Shown piece by piece: positions 1-7,427 of a stretch of 46,400 bases of DNA. A program made the translations under genes and the position numbers. The notes below the pieces were generated by a model. That model was not told the origin of the DNA, searched no databases, and saw only the letters and a program-made list of their open reading frames with translations. The stretch is from Gammaproteobacteria bacterium (GTDB lineage: Bacteria > Pseudomonadota > Gammaproteobacteria > Pseudomonadales > Porticoccaceae), in assembly GCA_003235325.1 (NCBI GenBank), contig QJWQ01000103.1, positions 1 to 46,400 on the forward strand, in the 5' to 3' direction. The first letter of the stretch is position 1; every line of letters starts with the position of its first letter.

Positions 1-21
1 GGCGATGATCTGAAGGGTTAG
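1..21 (+). CDS. Possible 3' end of an upstream gene (partial)
   Basis: The first 21 bases read in frame as Gly-Asp-Asp-Leu-Lys-Gly-stop (TAG at 19-21), ending four bases before the ATG of the next gene on the same strand. The tight spacing suggests an upstream gene in the same operon, but six codons are too few to identify anything. Confidence 0.35.
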   Translation, partial: GDDLKG

Positions 22-25
22 CCCA

Positions 26-466
26 ATGCGAACACCGGTAACAGGGCTTTTGCTGGCCTGCCTGCTTCCAACCCCGGCAATTGCCGGAATCCAGGAAACC
101 CCAACGGCGCGAACACCCTTCGAGCACGCCAATGCCGGAGACCTTTTCCATCCTGTAGCCGACAACAGCTTGTCGAACCCCTTAATCGCGGATTACCTGT
201 TAATTGCGGACTACCTGTGGCTGGCTGCGCGGGATGACAATGGCAACAAGGGCAAGTGGAAAGACCTGTCCAGGGATGAGAAGGAAAAGATCCGGAAGGC
301 CAAGGAACGCTTCGAGTCACTGCCTCCGGAGGAACGTGAAAGGATAAAACGTGCCCGGGACAAATACGAAAAAATGCCCCCGGACGAGCGCAAGGCCCTG
401 CGCAAAAAATGGGAAGACATGTCAGATGAAGAGAAGCGGCAGTACAAAATCAGAAAGAGAAACTGA
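26..466 (+). CDS. Small secreted DUF3106-type protein
   Basis: A 146-residue protein with an N-terminal signal peptide (hydrophobic residues about 8-20, likely cleavage after Ala-Ile-Ala). The C-terminal half is very charged and built from degenerate repeats of the form L-S/P-x-x-E/D-R/K-E/K-x-I/L-R-K-x-x-x-x-Y/F-x-x-M/L-P-P-E/D-E-R. These are typical of the DUF3106 family and probably form amphipathic helices. The start is supported by GAAGGG at 12-17, eight bases before the ATG. It follows a possible gene end at 21, so it may be the last gene of an operon. DUF3106 proteins are known as small proteobacterial proteins of unknown function. A periplasmic location is inferred from the signal peptide. 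Confidence 0.75.
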   Translation: MRTPVTGLLLACLLPTPAIAGIQETPTARTPFEHANAGDLFHPVADNSLSNPLIADYLLIADYLWLAARDDNGNKGKWKDLSRDEKEKIRKAKERFESLPPEERERIKRARDKYEKMPPDERKALRKKWEDMSDEEKRQYKIRKRN

Positions 467-590
467 GTGCTCTCCGGTCAAGTCTGAATTATTACATCTC
501 GAGCTTGATACATCTCAAGTGCCACCGGCACCCACCTTGGAGTTCGAGTTCTATAGAGCTAAATAAATAAAGGTATCTATTTGATTTTAT

Positions 591-679
591 TGGTGCCCGG
601 GACCGGGGTCGAACCGGTACGGTTGTTACCAACCGAGGGATTTTAAGTCCCTTGCGTCTACCAATTTCGCCACCCGGGC
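591..679 (-). tRNA. leuZ: tRNA-Leu (anticodon UAA), CCA encoded
   Basis: On the minus strand this folds as a class II tRNA. The acceptor stem GCCCGGG pairs with CCCGGGC, and the discriminator A is followed by an encoded CCA at 591-593. The anticodon stem AGGGA/TCCCT encloses the loop CTTAAAA (641-647), giving anticodon UAA for UUA/UUG. A long variable arm (TTGG...CCGT region) and a normal T arm GGTTCGACC are present. It resembles E. coli leuZ, which lies downstream of pgsA, glyW and cysT. Here tRNA-Cys lies about 1.6 kb upstream on the same strand with a methyltransferase gene between them. The first 25 bases are duplicated at 795-819. Confidence 0.97.
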
Positions 680-730
680 ATACTTGAGGTGGACTTTATG
701 CAATCGCTGTTTTCCTGGTCGTCAGCCCTT
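655..730 (-). repeat. Leader repeat, copy 1: 5' end of tRNA-Leu plus upstream region
   Basis: These 76 bases contain the first 25 nt of the functional tRNA-Leu and about 50 bases upstream of it. They match 795-870 at an exact offset of 140 bases. The tRNA part and the following base are identical, about ten mismatches fall within 685-720, and 721-730 is identical again. A 7-bp hairpin (TCAGCCC, loop TTC, GGGCTGA) occupies 722-738. The minus-strand sequence CATAAA (695-700), with CTGACG (720-725) upstream at a long 19-base spacing, is a weak candidate promoter for the tRNA. Confidence 0.85.
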
Positions 731-1228
731 CGGGCTGATCCTTGCGGTCGCTTTTGGCGTCCTGCCTCCCGCGACACTCGGGCATCCTGCCCGTCGTCTA
801 CCAATTTCGCCACCCGGGCATACTCGAGGTGGGCTTTATATTATCGCTGTTTGCACGATTGTCAGCCCTTGCAGGCTGTTTCTGTTCCTTGCAGTTGCTT
901 TCGAATTACTAGGCGACTGCTCCCGGCTTTGCTTTACTTTCGCATCCAGTCCTACATCCGTGAGACGCGGCATCCTGCTCTTGTCTTTGAAATTCGACAT
1001 TCGGAGCATGAAATGCTTCAGTATGCGGACCCATCGTAAGTACTTTGGTAATCCCGACAAATTGGAGTGCCTTGCTTCTTTGTTCCTGCGCCGGAGGCTT
1101 AGCGAAGGTTCTGACTGCGAAATAAATTTTATAGCTAAATCAGCAGGATAATCATTTTCATTGCAAATCAAAACCGGCGGAATGCTACAGGAGCACCGGC
1201 GTCAAATCAACACCAGGAATACTCCGTT
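680..1228. other. Gene-free repeat-bearing region upstream of tRNA-Leu
   Basis: There is no convincing gene in these 549 bases. Short reading frames exist on both strands but lack ribosome binding sites, recognisable domains and consistent coding character. The content is the leader repeats described separately, short GC-rich hairpins at 722-738 and 779-793, and from about 880 to 1228 non-repetitive sequence that drops in G+C towards 1115-1180. On the minus strand it lies between the stop of the methyltransferase gene and the tRNA, so it is the probable place for methyltransferase termination and the tRNA promoter. Confidence 0.6.
795..870 (-). repeat. Leader repeat, copy 2: truncated tRNA-Leu 5' fragment
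   Basis: Second copy of the unit at 655-730. Positions 795-819 read on the minus strand as the first 25 nt of tRNA-Leu (acceptor 5' strand and most of the D arm). The sequence then runs into a hairpin (CGGGCA, loop TCC, TGCCCG at 779-793) instead of the anticodon arm, so no tRNA can form. The upstream hairpin is kept in altered form (CAGCC at 863-867 with GGCTG at 874-878). TATAAA/TAATAT-like sequence at 835-843 and CTGACA at 860-865 are possible promoter remains. A further decayed copy near 985-1010 is possible but I could not confirm it. Confidence 0.85.
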
Positions 1229-1972
1229 TTAACCCGGGACAGGAAATTGCAGCAGCTGATGGAAATCCTGGCAGGTTGATAGCTGCAGCTCGCCTGCACC
1301 GAGACCTGCCCGATGGGCACATGCCTGCAGGTCGGCAACGGTATCCGGGTGGTCATTGGCGCGAATATGGCCATCGATAAGCATCTGCTCCCTGGCTGTC
1401 ATTTGCCGCCAGTCCCGCCGAATCCAGTCGAGATAACGGCCAAAAAAAGCCTGCCGGGTTTCGTTTGGTTGCCGAAAGACATCGTAGACGACCAGGGCAC
1501 CGCCTTCGTTCAGGCAGCGCGCCGCATTGGCCACCACGGTCGCCTTTTCCGCCAGCGTGTTGTGATGCAGTGCAAAACCGAAGATGATCAGATCGAAGGA
1601 CCGGTCGAGGCCGGCGAGAAATTGCGCCTGGTCCTGAAGGTGGAAGTGGACCTCGCCAGAAAAGCCCGAGAGTTTCTCTCTGGCGAACTCCAGGGGTTTC
1701 TTCGCCAGGTCGACCCCGTGGTATTCCACTGCGCCAAGACCGGGCAGGTACCGGGACGGGACTTCAGCATCGCCGCAACCCAGATCGAGAATTGCCCCGA
1801 CTTTTTCCTGGCCAGAGATGGTCTTTCGGCGTGACAGGTGCTCTGCCAGCGAGGCCGCGATCTGGTCGTGCCCCATGTAGTTGAATTTTATGATTTTGCG
1901 ATAGATGGCCCAGTGTTCAAAGAAAGCCTCTGAACCGTCGGTAGCAGGGTTGGTTCTGCTTGCTTTTGTCAT
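1229..1972 (-). CDS. Class I SAM-dependent methyltransferase
   Basis: A 247-residue protein with a Rossmann methyltransferase fold. Motif I is ILDLGCGDA (61-69). An acidic residue ends the second strand in GVDLA (about 86-90), and a motif IV-like stretch FDLIIFGFALHH lies at about 126-137. The middle part fits the methyltransferase domain 11/12 type, in which a small molecule is usually methylated. The substrate is not evident. It sits alone between tRNA-Cys and tRNA-Leu, which in E. coli are adjacent, so it looks inserted into an old tRNA cluster. The ATG at 1972 has only a weak ribosome binding site. Base composition is not obviously different from its neighbours. Confidence 0.85.
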   Translation of the reverse strand: MTKASRTNPATDGSEAFFEHWAIYRKIIKFNYMGHDQIAASLAEHLSRRKTISGQEKVGAILDLGCGDAEVPSRYLPGLGAVEYHGVDLAKKPLEFAREKLSGFSGEVHFHLQDQAQFLAGLDRSFDLIIFGFALHHNTLAEKATVVANAARCLNEGGALVVYDVFRQPNETRQAFFGRYLDWIRRDWRQMTAREQMLIDGHIRANDHPDTVADLQACAHRAGLGAGELQLSTCQDFHQLLQFPVPG

Positions 1973-2311
1973 CTGCGGTCAGGGCATGTGGACCATGCCG
2001 GGCTCCTGAAGTTTTAGGCGCTGGTTACCGGCAGCATAAACAGCCATTTTCAAAAAAGCCATCTTCCCGGATTTGCCAGCCCATCCCTCTGTACAGCTCG
2101 CTTGTTCTACAGATAGACAGCTATCTAGCTGACCTGACACTGCATCTGATACCAGGGTGCCCGTTGATGTGTTTCAACTTTATTCAACCCTGTAAAAGTA
2201 ATGCTGGTAATAAAGACAGCGGTGGGCAGGAATATCCAGGCGGCACCAACCAGTGGTGGTTCTGTTTGCCGGGGAACGGGGATTGATTACCGGAGTTGCC
2301 TGGGGGGGAAA
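1973..2311. other. Gene-free region with overlapping dyads
   Basis: These 339 bases lie between the methyltransferase start and tRNA-Cys. I see no supportable gene. At 2111-2131 two inverted repeats overlap: AGATAG/CTATCT with a 4-base gap (2111-2126) and CAGCTA/TAGCTG with a 2-base gap (2118-2131). Only one could form at a time in RNA. As DNA they could be an operator for the divergent methyltransferase promoter. Nothing else stands out. Confidence 0.5.
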
Positions 2312-2385
2312 TGGAGGCGCGGGTCGGAATCGAACCGGCGTAAACGGAGTTGCAGTCCGCTGCATAACCACTCTGCTACCGCGCC
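2312..2385 (-). tRNA. cysT: tRNA-Cys (anticodon GCA), CCA encoded
   Basis: The minus-strand sequence folds as a 74-nt tRNA. The acceptor GGCGCGG pairs with CCGCGCC, the discriminator is U and CCA is encoded (2312-2314). The anticodon stem GCGGA/TCCGT encloses the loop CTGCAAC, giving GCA, and the T arm GGTTCGATTCC is normal. It lies 90 bases downstream of pgsA, as in the pgsA-glyW-cysT-leuZ cluster of E. coli. The 90 bases between pgsA and this gene hold no tRNA-Gly. Confidence 0.97.
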
Positions 2386-2475
2386 GAGACGCCGCTGGAG
2401 ATTGCCGGCCTGGGGCAATTAACAGTGGCGAGGCGGCTATTCTATGGATTACTGGCGGGGAATCAACCCCGATTT

Positions 2476-3039
2476 TTATTCCGAGTTGGCACCCTTCAGT
2501 TCCGGCCAGGCGGCGATCAGGTAAATGCACATGGACCAGAGGGTCAGGATGGCGGCGATATAAAGCAGGAAAATGCCAAAGTAATCAAAATACGGGTACT
2601 TGACCGGGTTGACCAGCAACAGTACGGCAATGGCGATCATTTGCAGGGTGGTCTTAACCTTGCCGACATAGGACACGGCGACGCTGGTGCGCTGGCCCAT
2701 TTCCGCCATCCATTCCCGCAACGCCGAGATGACGATTTCCCTGCCGATGATCACCATGGTGGGAATGGCGAAGAAAATGGTGGAATGGGTATCAAACAGC
2801 AGGATCAGGGCGATGGCGACAATCAGTTTGTCCGCCACCGGGTCCAGAAATGCCCCGAACGGGGTCATCTGGTCCATTTTTCGAGCCAGGTAACCGTCAA
2901 CCCAGTCTGTCAACGCCGCCAGGCCGAATATCGCGGCACTGGCCAGGTGGCGCCATTCCCAGGGCACGTAAAAAATGATCGCCAGTAGCGGGATCATCAG
3001 AATCCGTGTCAGGGTCAGAATATTGGGCAGATTCCACAT
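2476..3039 (-). CDS. pgsA: CDP-diacylglycerol-glycerol-3-phosphate 3-phosphatidyltransferase
   Basis: A 187-residue inner-membrane enzyme that makes phosphatidylglycerol phosphate from CDP-diacylglycerol and sn-glycerol 3-phosphate, the committed step towards phosphatidylglycerol and cardiolipin. The CDP-alcohol phosphotransferase signature D-G-x2-A-R-x8-G-x3-D-x3-D is complete (Asp48, Gly49, Ala52, Arg53, Gly62, Asp66, Asp70). Several hydrophobic membrane segments surround it. Length matches the family (about 182 residues in E. coli). The start at 3039 gives the conserved N-terminus MWNLPNILTLTRI. It follows uvrC by 35 bases on the same strand, the conserved gacA/uvrY-uvrC-pgsA order, and is probably co-transcribed with it. 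Confidence 0.97.
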   Translation of the reverse strand: MWNLPNILTLTRILMIPLLAIIFYVPWEWRHLASAAIFGLAALTDWVDGYLARKMDQMTPFGAFLDPVADKLIVAIALILLFDTHSTIFFAIPTMVIIGREIVISALREWMAEMGQRTSVAVSYVGKVKTTLQMIAIAVLLLVNPVKYPYFDYFGIFLLYIAAILTLWSMCIYLIAAWPELKGANSE

Positions 3040-3074
3040 GGCTTGCAGGGGCTTTGTTTTTGGTTGCGCTCAAG

Positions 3075-4925
3075 TTAACCGCTGTGAAGTGCGCTGTAAA
3101 TAGATTCCGCCACTTTTCGATTAATAGTTGGGACGCGCATCAGATCGGCAACACTGGCCTTTTCAACTTCGACAATTCCGCCAAAAAAACGCAGCAATTC
3201 CCGCCGCCGTTTGGGGCCAACGCCGTCGATGCCCTCCAGGGGCGAACTGCGGCGTTTGACATCCCGCCGCTGCCGATGGCCGGTAATGGCGAAGCGATGG
3301 GCCTCGTCGCGAATCTGCTGCACCAGATGCAATGCCGGTGAGTCAACCGTTAAAACCGTCTCCCGGTCGACCGGGTCGCTGTCTCCATGCAGTGCCGCCA
3401 GCAGCAGGGTCTCCATGCCCGGCTTGCGGGTGCTGCCCTTGGCGACGCCCACCGTGGTGACCCCGACCACCCCCAGGTCATTGAGCACGTCCACCGCACG
3501 GCGCAACTGACCCTTGCCGCCGTCGATAAGAAGAATGTCCGGCAATTTGCCCTCGCCTTTTTTCAGACGGGTAAAACGTCGCCTCAGGGCCTGTTCCATG
3601 GCGGCGTAGTCATCGCCGGCGGTGATGTCGTCGATGTTGAAGCGACGGTAGTCGGACTTGATCGCCCCTTCGGGACCAAAGACAACGCAGGAGGCGACGG
3701 TGGCCTCGCCGCTGCTGTGGCTGATATCAAAGCACTCCAGGCGTTCGGGCGTGTCCGCCAGATTCAGGCTGTCCCGCAGGGATTCCAGCCGGCGCAGGAC
3801 ATTTTGCCGGGATGCCACCCGCCCCGCCAGGTTCTGGCTGGCGGTGCGATGGGCCAGGTCCAGCCAGCGGGCGCGGTTGCCGCGAACACTGGCGCGCAGT
3901 TCGAGGCGTCGCTGCAGCGCACCGCCAAGGGCCTCCGTCAGCTCCCGGGCCTCGGTGCTTTTCACCGGGGCGATAATTTCCCGGGGCAGATCGGCGATGA
4001 TGTCGCCCTTGAGGTAATACTGGGGTATGAATTCCGCCAGCACCTCGGCGGCGTCGGCGGCCAGGGGAACCCGTGGGTAAAAACTGCGACTGCCGAGCAT
4101 GCGCCCCTGGCGAATAAACAGCATGTGCACACAGGCGCTGTCGCCGATCAGTTCCGCGGCGATGACATCGACGCTGCCCTGCCCGCGGCCGGTTTCGACT
4201 ACCTGTTCGGTCTGTATCTGGCGCAGGGCGGCAATGCGGTCCCGGTACTCCGCCGCCTGCTCGAAGGCGAGTTGGGCCGAACTCCGGTCCATGTCCGCCT
4301 CCAGTTCCCGCATCAGCCGGTCACTCTTGCCTTCCAGGAACAGCCGGGTGTAGTTCACGTCCCGGGCGTAATCCGCCGGCGTCACCAGGCCAACGCAGGG
4401 GCCGGTACAGCGCTTGATCTGGTATTGCAGACAGGGGCGGGAGCGGTTCCTGAAAAAGCTGTCCTCGCACTGCCGGACCTTGAAGGTCTTCTGCAGGAAG
4501 GTCATGCTCTCGCGCACGGCGCCGACGCTGGGATAGGGGCCGAAATAACTGCCCTTTATGCGTTTGCTGCCCCGATGAAACGCCAGTCGCGGAAACTCCT
4601 CCTTCTCGGTCAACAGAATATAGGGGTAGGACTTGTCGTCCCGTAACAGTACATTGTAGGGCGGGCGGTACTGCTTGATCAGGTTCTGTTCGAGGATCAG
4701 TGCCTCCACTTCCGACTGGGTGACCGTGACCTGGATATCGTCAATTTTCTCCACCAGGGCGCGGGTTTTCGGTGCCAGTCCGCTGTTGCGAAAATAGCTG
4801 CCGACCCGTTTGCGCAGGTTCTTGGCCTTGCCCACATAGAGCACCGCGTCGTCGGCGCCAAGCATCTGGTAGACACCGGGACGGGACGTCAGGGCCTTTA
4901 GAAACGTAGCGACATCAAGGGGCAT
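3075..4925 (-). CDS. uvrC: UvrABC excinuclease subunit C
   Basis: A 616-residue protein (610 in E. coli) that makes both incisions around bulky DNA lesions once UvrB is loaded. The N-terminal GIY-YIG nuclease domain shows G-V-Y at 17-19 and Y-V-G at 30-32, with the conserved VGKAKNLRKRV following. The Cys-rich patch after it reads RQCEDSFFRNRSRPC. A UVR (UvrB-contact) motif lies near 205-240 (AQLAFEQAAEYRDRIAAL). The RNase H-like C-terminal nuclease contains ECFDISH. Tandem helix-hairpin-helix motifs at the end (GIDGVGPKRRRELL) bind DNA. It lies 18 bases downstream of gacA and 35 upstream of pgsA, so one transcript is likely. Confidence 0.98.
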   Translation of the reverse strand: MPLDVATFLKALTSRPGVYQMLGADDAVLYVGKAKNLRKRVGSYFRNSGLAPKTRALVEKIDDIQVTVTQSEVEALILEQNLIKQYRPPYNVLLRDDKSYPYILLTEKEEFPRLAFHRGSKRIKGSYFGPYPSVGAVRESMTFLQKTFKVRQCEDSFFRNRSRPCLQYQIKRCTGPCVGLVTPADYARDVNYTRLFLEGKSDRLMRELEADMDRSSAQLAFEQAAEYRDRIAALRQIQTEQVVETGRGQGSVDVIAAELIGDSACVHMLFIRQGRMLGSRSFYPRVPLAADAAEVLAEFIPQYYLKGDIIADLPREIIAPVKSTEARELTEALGGALQRRLELRASVRGNRARWLDLAHRTASQNLAGRVASRQNVLRRLESLRDSLNLADTPERLECFDISHSSGEATVASCVVFGPEGAIKSDYRRFNIDDITAGDDYAAMEQALRRRFTRLKKGEGKLPDILLIDGGKGQLRRAVDVLNDLGVVGVTTVGVAKGSTRKPGMETLLLAALHGDSDPVDRETVLTVDSPALHLVQQIRDEAHRFAITGHRQRRDVKRRSSPLEGIDGVGPKRRRELLRFFGGIVEVEKASVADLMRVPTINRKVAESIYSALHSG

Positions 4926-4943
4926 GGAATGGGTGTAGCGGGA

Positions 4944-5588
4944 TCAGACGATCTCTTCGGGGTTGACCAGACCGTACTTGACTGCGGCCAGGGTCAGTTC
5001 GACATCATTGTTGACCTTGAGCTTTTCGCAGATCCGGTACTTGTAGGAATTGATGGTCTTGGGGCTGACGTTGAGTACGCCGGCAATTTCAGCGATGCGG
5101 TGGCCGCTGGTGATCATCAGGGCAATCTGCAATTCCCGCCGCGACAGGGACTCCAGGGGTGAACCCGCCTTGCCGTTCAACTCATTGGTGACGATTTTCT
5201 GGGCGATGACGGGGCTGACAAACACCCGGTTGGCGAGCACGGTCTGAATCGCCGTGGCCACCTCGGCGGAATCGGTATTCTTGGTTATGTAACCGGATGC
5301 GCCGGCCTTCAGCAGCTTGTCGGGATAGAGTTCATCAAAAGCGCTGACAACGATGACCTTGACCTTGGGATGCGTGGCCAGAATACGCTGGGTGGCCACC
5401 AGGCCGCCCATGCCGGGCATGCGGATATCCATGATGACGATATCCGGTTCCAGCCTCCTGACCAGCTTCAGGGCCTCTTCGCCACTGGCGCCCTGCCCGA
5501 TACACTGGATTCCGGGCACGTCCTGGAGAATGCGGCAGATGCCCATTCGTATCAGGTCGTGGTCGTCAATAACGATAACGTTGGTCAC
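4944..5588 (-). CDS. gacA: GacA/UvrY-type response regulator
   Basis: A 214-residue NarL/LuxR-family two-component regulator. The receiver domain has the acidic pair Asp8-Asp9, the phosphoacceptor Asp54 (IVIMDIRMPGMGG) and a conserved Lys in ASGYITKN. A C-terminal LuxR helix-turn-helix reads SRRELQIALMITSGHRIAEIAGVLNVSPKTINSYKYRICEKL. In E. coli UvrY and Pseudomonas GacA the partner kinase is BarA/GacS and the targets are small RNAs that titrate CsrA/RsmA. The gene order gacA-uvrC-pgsA is strongly diagnostic. The frame stays open up to a GTG at 5642, but GTG 5588 gives the usual N-terminus (VTNVIVIDDHDLIR) and puts the phosphoacceptor at residue 54 as in UvrY. Neither start has a strong ribosome binding site. 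Confidence 0.95.
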   Translation of the reverse strand: MTNVIVIDDHDLIRMGICRILQDVPGIQCIGQGASGEEALKLVRRLEPDIVIMDIRMPGMGGLVATQRILATHPKVKVIVVSAFDELYPDKLLKAGASGYITKNTDSAEVATAIQTVLANRVFVSPVIAQKIVTNELNGKAGSPLESLSRRELQIALMITSGHRIAEIAGVLNVSPKTINSYKYRICEKLKVNNDVELTLAAVKYGLVNPEEIV

Positions 5589-5641
5589 GGAAACTTTTTC
5601 GCACTCATTTCTTGGATTTGAACAGGTGTTCGAGAGTATCA

Positions 5642-6337
5642 CTATGCCTCCGGGATTCCCACTGAGCGAAATGTAATATTGATCCTGGGCCCTGTTTCCT
5701 CGGGATTGCCGGTCTTGACCTTGGGCAACCGGTGCTGCCAGTGCTGCTGGGTGCTGCCGGCCATCAGTAACAGGGAGCCCGACGCCAGATCGAGCGCCAG
5801 GATTTTACCCCGGGAGCGAGCCCCGGTGGCTTTTTCGGCTGCGGCTTTACCGGCCAGGGAGCGTGGCCGCAGTTCAAAGCGCCGTTCGGTACCGAGACTG
5901 ACCGAGGCGACCACCGGCTTGATGCCCAGTTCCGGCTCGTCATCGGCGTGCCAGTCGACACTGTCCCACCCGTGCCGGTAGAGGTTCACCAGGGCGCTGT
6001 TGAAGCGGTAGCCGCTGAGTTGCTGTACCCGGTTTTTCAGCCAGACCAGTTCCGGCCGCCAGGACAGCGTCTCCAGGCGGACCCCGGAATAGCTGTAATC
6101 GGCGCCAGGATCGCCATACCAGGCGTTCAACCTGGGGATGGGTATGACCCTGCCGGCGATACGGATGTGACTCTGCTGCCAGTCGACACCGCTGTGAAGA
6201 CTCCTGAACAACCGGTCGGCCTGCTCCCCGGTCAGTGCCTGGGGCCAGTAGCGCAACAGCCCGCCCTCGAGGGAGATGGTTTCACTGTCACCGGGATTTA
6301 CGGGTTCAAATAAGCTGTTCACTGGCGTAGATGACAT
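5642..6337 (-). CDS. AlkB-like 2-oxoglutarate/Fe(II) dioxygenase
   Basis: A 231-residue protein of the AlkB family, closest in pattern to the ALKBH2/3 type (FNSALVNLYRHGWDSVDWHADDE). The iron ligands are His130 and Asp132 (H-A-D) and a distal His in QHWQHRLPK (about 202). The 2-oxoglutarate-binding arginines are in PRINITFR (218 and 224). Such enzymes reverse N-alkyl damage such as 1-methyladenine and 3-methylcytosine by oxidative demethylation. I chose ATG 6337 over an upstream start at 6484 because the longer form would overlap murB by about 110 bases and its extra residues look non-coding. The gene ends about 55 bases upstream of the gacA start, so it may lead into the gacA-uvrC-pgsA run. 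Confidence 0.92.
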   Translation of the reverse strand: MSSTPVNSLFEPVNPGDSETISLEGGLLRYWPQALTGEQADRLFRSLHSGVDWQQSHIRIAGRVIPIPRLNAWYGDPGADYSYSGVRLETLSWRPELVWLKNRVQQLSGYRFNSALVNLYRHGWDSVDWHADDEPELGIKPVVASVSLGTERRFELRPRSLAGKAAAEKATGARSRGKILALDLASGSLLLMAGSTQQHWQHRLPKVKTGNPEETGPRINITFRSVGIPEA

Positions 6338-6374
6338 GATTAAAGAAAGTCCGGTGGTGTGACCGTCGAGGGAC

Positions 6375-7427
6375 TCAGCCACTTGGGACCTTGCCCAGAA
6401 TGCGCGGCTCCATCTCCAGGGACACACCAAACCGGAGCTGAATATTGTCAGCAATGGCCCGGGCCAGGTCCAGCAGTTCGCCACCGGTCGCCCCTCCCCG
6501 GTTGATCAGCACCAGGGCCTGTTGATCGTGAACGCCCACATGACCGTGACGGCTACCTTTCCAGCCGGCCCGGTCGATCAGCCAGGCTGCGGCGAGTTTC
6601 ACCGATCCGTCGGCCTGGGGGTACCGGGGCAGATCGGGAAGCGCGGCCGCCAGGGCAGCGCCCTGTTCGGCATTGACCACCGGATTTTTGAAAAAACTGC
6701 CGGCATTGGCAATGCTGGCAGGGTCCGGCAATTTGCTGCGGCGAATGGCGCAGACGGCATCGCTCACCTGTCGGGGCGTGACCGTATCGAGATCGCCATA
6801 CTCGGCCTCGAGGGCCTGGCGCAGGACCGGATAACCGAGATTGGGTGCCGGCACTTTTTCCAGGCGCAGTTCGACAGCCGTGATCACCACCCGGTTCAGC
6901 AATTCGTGCTTGAAGATGCTGTCCCGATAGCCAAAGGCACAATCGCCGCCATCCAGCCTCATTTTAGCGCCGGTGGCGATATCCATGGCGTCCAGGGCAA
7001 CAAAGGACTGTTTCAGTTCAACGCCGTAAGCGCCGATATTCTGAATCGGCGCGGCGCCGGCACAACCGGGTATCAGCGACAGATTTTCCAGGCCGAACCA
7101 GTTCTGGTCCAGGGCATGGCAGACGAGGTCATGCCAGTTTTCGCCGGCACCGTAACGGACCACGACGCTGTCATCGCTGTCACCGAGCAGTTCCCTGCCC
7201 GGTATCGCCATAGCGATCACCAGTCCGGCAATATCGCCGGCAATAACCACATTGCTGCCGCCACCGAGCACGGTGACCGCCAGTTCCTGGCTGCGCGCGT
7301 GATCCAGGGCCGCTTCAAGCTGCGCCGTGGTGGAGACAGCACAGAACTGTTCGGCAGTTCCCGGCAGGGCCAGGGTATTGCGGGATTGCAGGGATACGCG
7401 GTTCCGGATGACCAGGTCAGCCGCCAA
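6375..7427 (-). CDS. murB: UDP-N-acetylenolpyruvoylglucosamine reductase
   Basis: A 350-residue cytoplasmic FAD enzyme that reduces UDP-GlcNAc-enolpyruvate to UDP-MurNAc, the second committed step of peptidoglycan precursor synthesis. It is of the E. coli type (about 342 residues). The FAD-binding segment contains VLGGGSNVVIAGDIAGLVI, with IPGCAGAAPIQNIGAYGVE following. The catalytic serine is in ANAGSFFKNPVV, and the C-terminal Glu is in LEMEPRILG. The only start that keeps the whole domain is TTG at 7427, which overlaps the upstream phosphatase gene by 11 bases, so translational coupling is likely. The order kdsB-ptpA-murB is the one I recall from Pseudomonas. Confidence 0.96.
   Translation of the reverse strand: MAADLVIRNRVSLQSRNTLALPGTAEQFCAVSTTAQLEAALDHARSQELAVTVLGGGSNVVIAGDIAGLVIAMAIPGRELLGDSDDSVVVRYGAGENWHDLVCHALDQNWFGLENLSLIPGCAGAAPIQNIGAYGVELKQSFVALDAMDIATGAKMRLDGGDCAFGYRDSIFKHELLNRVVITAVELRLEKVPAPNLGYPVLRQALEAEYGDLDTVTPRQVSDAVCAIRRSKLPDPASIANAGSFFKNPVVNAEQGAALAAALPDLPRYPQADGSVKLAAAWLIDRAGWKGSRHGHVGVHDQQALVLINRGGATGGELLDLARAIADNIQLRFGVSLEMEPRILGKVPSG

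Noticed and set aside
985-1060. Third copy of the tRNA-Leu leader repeat
   Set aside because: Some resemblance (ATTCG, CGG, GCAT in the same order), but too many differences to call by eye. An alignment would be needed.
684-1151. Plus-strand frames of up to 155 codons across the tRNA-Leu leader repeats
   Set aside because: They run through the tRNA fragment and hairpin repeats, have Cys/Arg-rich random composition and no ribosome binding site.
2425-2988. 187-codon plus-strand frame opposite pgsA
   Set aside because: Same length as pgsA by coincidence. Composition is Gln/Gly/His-rich and no motif is visible; pgsA has its full catalytic signature.
3387-4646. 419-codon open frame antisense to uvrC
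   Set aside because: It is a shadow of a GC-rich coding strand. No recognised domain, no ribosome binding site, and uvrC on the other strand is intact and conserved end to end.
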